Below are positions 61,693-63,763 of a DNA stretch of 63,763 nucleotides, one piece after another (position 1 is the stretch's first letter; each line of letters starts with the position of its first letter). Position numbers and translations under genes: made by a program. The stretch spans positions 1 to 63,763 of the forward strand of contig CAMTMX010000007.1 of NCBI GenBank assembly GCA_947073495.1. The letters are read 5' to 3'. The DNA comes from an uncultured Porphyromonadaceae bacterium. GTDB taxonomy: Bacteria > Bacteroidota > Bacteroidia > Bacteroidales > Muribaculaceae. The notes below the pieces were generated by a model. The model was given only the letters and a program-made list of their open reading frames with translations, was not told where the DNA came from and ran no database searches.

Positions 61693-62937
61693 ATGAAAAA
61701 GCATTACTCTTCAATTTTACGGACAGCAATCTTTTTCGGAATTGCGGGAGGATTAACCGGTTCATGCGGGTCTGATAAAAATAAAACAGACGTTGGAGCG
61801 GTGGAATCTCTTAACAAATGTCCTGTGGTAGCTGAAAAAGTAGCATTGGGGAACGACACTTTGATTGTAGCGGATATCAATCTTGCCGATGAGACGATTC
61901 TTCTTAAGCTATCAGACATCGCGGATGACATCAAATTGATAAAACTTGACAACAATGATGAAGCTCTGACAGGACAGGGTATGACCTGGGTGACAGAAAA
62001 ACGGATAATCATATATTCAGAAGGGGTGGTAAGACAGTTTGATCATACCGGAAAATATCTTGGCAAGATAGGCAATAAAGGTCAAGGTCCGGGAGAATAT
62101 ACCATAGCCCCCTATGACATATATGTAGATGAAGAAGCTGGACGCATATATCTGGCTCAATATAGCGCGACAGAATTGTTTACATATAATGCCGCTGACG
62201 GAACTTTCATCGGAAACATCCCTTTGGCTCACACTCTTGAAAAAGGAAGAATCAATGTGGATACCAAAAACGAATGCATCACTGTGGCAGCTATGCCTTT
62301 CAAAGATTCCGAAGATCTTTCAAATATCTGGACTCAGGATTTAAAAGGAAATGTCAAGACGGCAGTCTCCAAACCATGGATTGCCACCGAAAGAGATTTT
62401 TCAAATGAAATCTTTGCAGGGAACTCTGCCGGAGCAACCGGGTTTGACTACAGCATGTTCTACTTGGCTCCACGCGCAGACTCGCTGTATGTCTATCATG
62501 AAAACGATCTACATCCGGTCTTTACCACCTCATTAGGCAGAAAGCCTGATAAAATACCTATGCATGAATATCTTTCCACTCCTTCATTTTTCGCAGTAGT
62601 GCTTTTTGACAAACCGGAGCCGGCGGGAGAAATGTCGTATGTCATTCCGTCGATAACTCCATTTATTGTTGACCGTAAATCATTGCGCGGCAATTTCGCC
62701 AATCTGATGCTTGACAAATTCGGTCCGATTGTGATAGAAGACAACTGGCTGCAACAATCTTCATCCGAGTTCTTCTCAATGACTTTTGATCCGGGGGTAC
62801 TTTTAGACATGATAGATAAAGCTCCTAAAGAACATGAAGCCGTCGACAAACCTGTAATAGAATTGATGAATACCCTCAAGGAAAGCATAAACCCTGATGA
62901 CAACAATTATGTTATAATCGGAAAATGGAAGAAATAG
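61693..62937 (+). CDS. 6-bladed beta-propeller lipoprotein
   Basis: A 414-residue lipoprotein (GGLTGSCGSDKNK, Cys near residue 25) with a Bacteroidales 6-bladed propeller: the leading VDINLADETILLKLSDIADDIKLIKLD, then blades with RQFDHTGKYLGKIGNKGQGPGEYTIA and YVDEEAGRIYLAQYSATELFTYNAADG. The family is common in Bacteroidales and its role is unknown; surface binding is likely. ATG 61693 places the signal peptide first. Confidence 0.85.
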   Translation: MKKHYSSILRTAIFFGIAGGLTGSCGSDKNKTDVGAVESLNKCPVVAEKVALGNDTLIVADINLADETILLKLSDIADDIKLIKLDNNDEALTGQGMTWVTEKRIIIYSEGVVRQFDHTGKYLGKIGNKGQGPGEYTIAPYDIYVDEEAGRIYLAQYSATELFTYNAADGTFIGNIPLAHTLEKGRINVDTKNECITVAAMPFKDSEDLSNIWTQDLKGNVKTAVSKPWIATERDFSNEIFAGNSAGATGFDYSMFYLAPRADSLYVYHENDLHPVFTTSLGRKPDKIPMHEYLSTPSFFAVVLFDKPEPAGEMSYVIPSITPFIVDRKSLRGNFANLMLDKFGPIVIEDNWLQQSSSEFFSMTFDPGVLLDMIDKAPKEHEAVDKPVIELMNTLKESINPDDNNYVIIGKWKK

Positions 62938-62955
62938 AATAATCCAATTAAATAT

Positions 62956-63002
62956 GACGGGATAGAAGAGACTATAGCACTCTTCTTATCCCGTCTTTTT
63001 TT
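62956..63002 (+). terminator. Terminator of the propeller gene
   Basis: GACGGGATAGAAGAG (from 62956) pairs with 62980-62995 with a one-base bulge and is followed by a run of Ts to 63002. Confidence 0.85.
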
Positions 63003-63189
63003 GTAATTTCAATTACAGGTAATTGACAAAATTTTACATTAATTATCGTTTGTGATGTAACATTCCTGTAGCTTTATAGTCATTATTATAGAAACAAGGC
63101 GACGTGATCGCCTTCCAACAATCTCTTGACATTATACACTGTAACACGTTTTACTGTAAAATGCAAGAAAAAAGAGATTTATCTAACTG

Positions 63190-63687
63190 ATGAACGAGAT
63201 CCGGTTCAAAAATTGCGTGATGCCGCTCCATAAATCACTCTACGCCTACGCGCTCACTATCCTCAGGGATGAGAGCGATGCGCAAGATTGTATCCAGGAA
63301 GCATTCACCCGCCTTTGGGAAAACCGGGAACGTCTCGGAAAGATAGACAACATTGGAGCATACGCTACTGTGACTGTAAAGAATATAGCCCTCACCATGC
63401 TAAACAGGTCACGCAATTCGTTCTCTCCATACGGCGACGATCCTCCCGACATCCCGGATTCAGGTGCGTCGCCGGCAAACATCACTGAAGCACGCGACAA
63501 TGTCAGACAAATGGCACGCCTGCTTCGTGAATTGCCCGACAACCAAAGAAAGGTGATCACCCTGAGCACTATGGCGGGTCTTTCCACCGTCGAGATAAAG
63601 GAGGCTACCGGACTCTCCGAAGACAATGTAAGGGTGCTTCTTTCAAGGGGACGGAAAAAACTTAGGGATCTCTTCTCCAAATCATAA
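63190..63687 (+). CDS. ECF-type sigma-70 factor
   Basis: A 165-residue sigma factor with region 2 (YAYALTILRDESDAQDCIQEAFTRLWENRERL) and region 4 (RLLRELPDNQRKVITLSTMAGLSTVEIKEATGLSEDNVRVLLSRGRKKLRD). No other domain. It is followed 13 bp later by a gene that may encode its anti-sigma factor. Its regulon is unknown. Confidence 0.9.
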   Translation: MNEIRFKNCVMPLHKSLYAYALTILRDESDAQDCIQEAFTRLWENRERLGKIDNIGAYATVTVKNIALTMLNRSRNSFSPYGDDPPDIPDSGASPANITEARDNVRQMARLLRELPDNQRKVITLSTMAGLSTVEIKEATGLSEDNVRVLLSRGRKKLRDLFSKS

Positions 63688-63700
63688 ACTCTCACCTCTT

Positions 63701-63763
63701 ATGACAGACAAAATGATAAAAAACGATCTACATACCGTCAGGAAACTGACTGAAAAATTTTTC
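63701..63763 (+). CDS. Start of a gene after the sigma factor, partial
   Basis: ATG 63701 opens 21 codons (MTDKMIKNDLHTVRKLTEKF) to the window edge. The position fits a small anti-sigma factor, but the fragment is too short to confirm. Confidence 0.5.
   Translation, partial: MTDKMIKNDLHTVRKLTEKFF

Overview
This window is a piece of a Bacteroidota (order Bacteroidales) chromosome, most likely family Muribaculaceae. Pointers are the CTnDOT-type tra genes, a SusC/SusD polysaccharide locus run by a one-protein hybrid two-component regulator, Bacteroides-type promoters (TTTG about 19-21 bp before TAnnTTTG) in place of Shine-Dalgarno-led starts, a Bacteroidales GG-leader peptide next to a radical SAM enzyme, and DUF2723 and DUF3408/4133/4134 families. 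The family-level assignment is inference.

Layout. (1) 1-7850: the end of an integrative conjugative element (traG, traF, traE, two small tra-region proteins, a DUF3408 protein, a ParA-type traA, relaxase mobB, mobA, a candidate oriT and small membrane ORFs). It abuts a tRNA-Leu gene (7850-7930), a likely attachment site. The left edge cuts traG, whose sequence stops looking like TraG right after its Walker A motif. (2) 8303-12809: housekeeping genes rnhB, a polyprenyl diphosphate synthase and polA. (3) 12847-29339: a polysaccharide utilization locus with two GH97 enzymes, two six-hairpin glycosidase-like proteins, SusC, SusD and a hybrid two-component regulator. (4) 29532-39430: a long minus-strand run: glycosyltransferase, alanine-dehydrogenase-like protein, shikimate kinase, DUF2723 membrane protein, two short-chain dehydrogenases, an old-yellow-enzyme-type reductase and a close homologue of steroid 5-alpha-reductase. 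The last four look like a steroid or bile-acid A-ring modification cluster of the kind described in Odoribacteraceae and Parabacteroides. (5) 39637-43937: an MsbA-like ABC exporter, an acetyltransferase and a TPR lipoprotein. (6) 44108-48978: a ribosomally made peptide locus with a triplicated Cys-rich core, a radical SAM/SPASM enzyme, an outer-membrane barrel and a decayed peptidase/exporter remnant. (7) 49135-55871: a degenerate formyltransferase fused to a CD225/dispanin domain, then an efflux operon (TolC, HlyD, two ABC-2 permeases) flanked by two near-identical 164-bp MITE-like repeats in opposite orientation. (8) 55942-63763: Xaa-Pro aminopeptidase, a HEPN/MNT toxin-antitoxin pair held between long direct repeats, DUF3781, a GNAT enzyme, an M48 lipoprotein protease, a 6-bladed propeller lipoprotein, an ECF sigma factor and the start of the next gene.

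The strongest leads are the steroid-reductase cluster with a palindromic operator candidate upstream, the triple-repeat RiPP precursor with a decayed exporter, the repeat-bounded HEPN/MNT and efflux modules, 19-bp-period iterons before traE, and the nested palindrome beside mobA. All family assignments were made by reading motifs; no database search was run.
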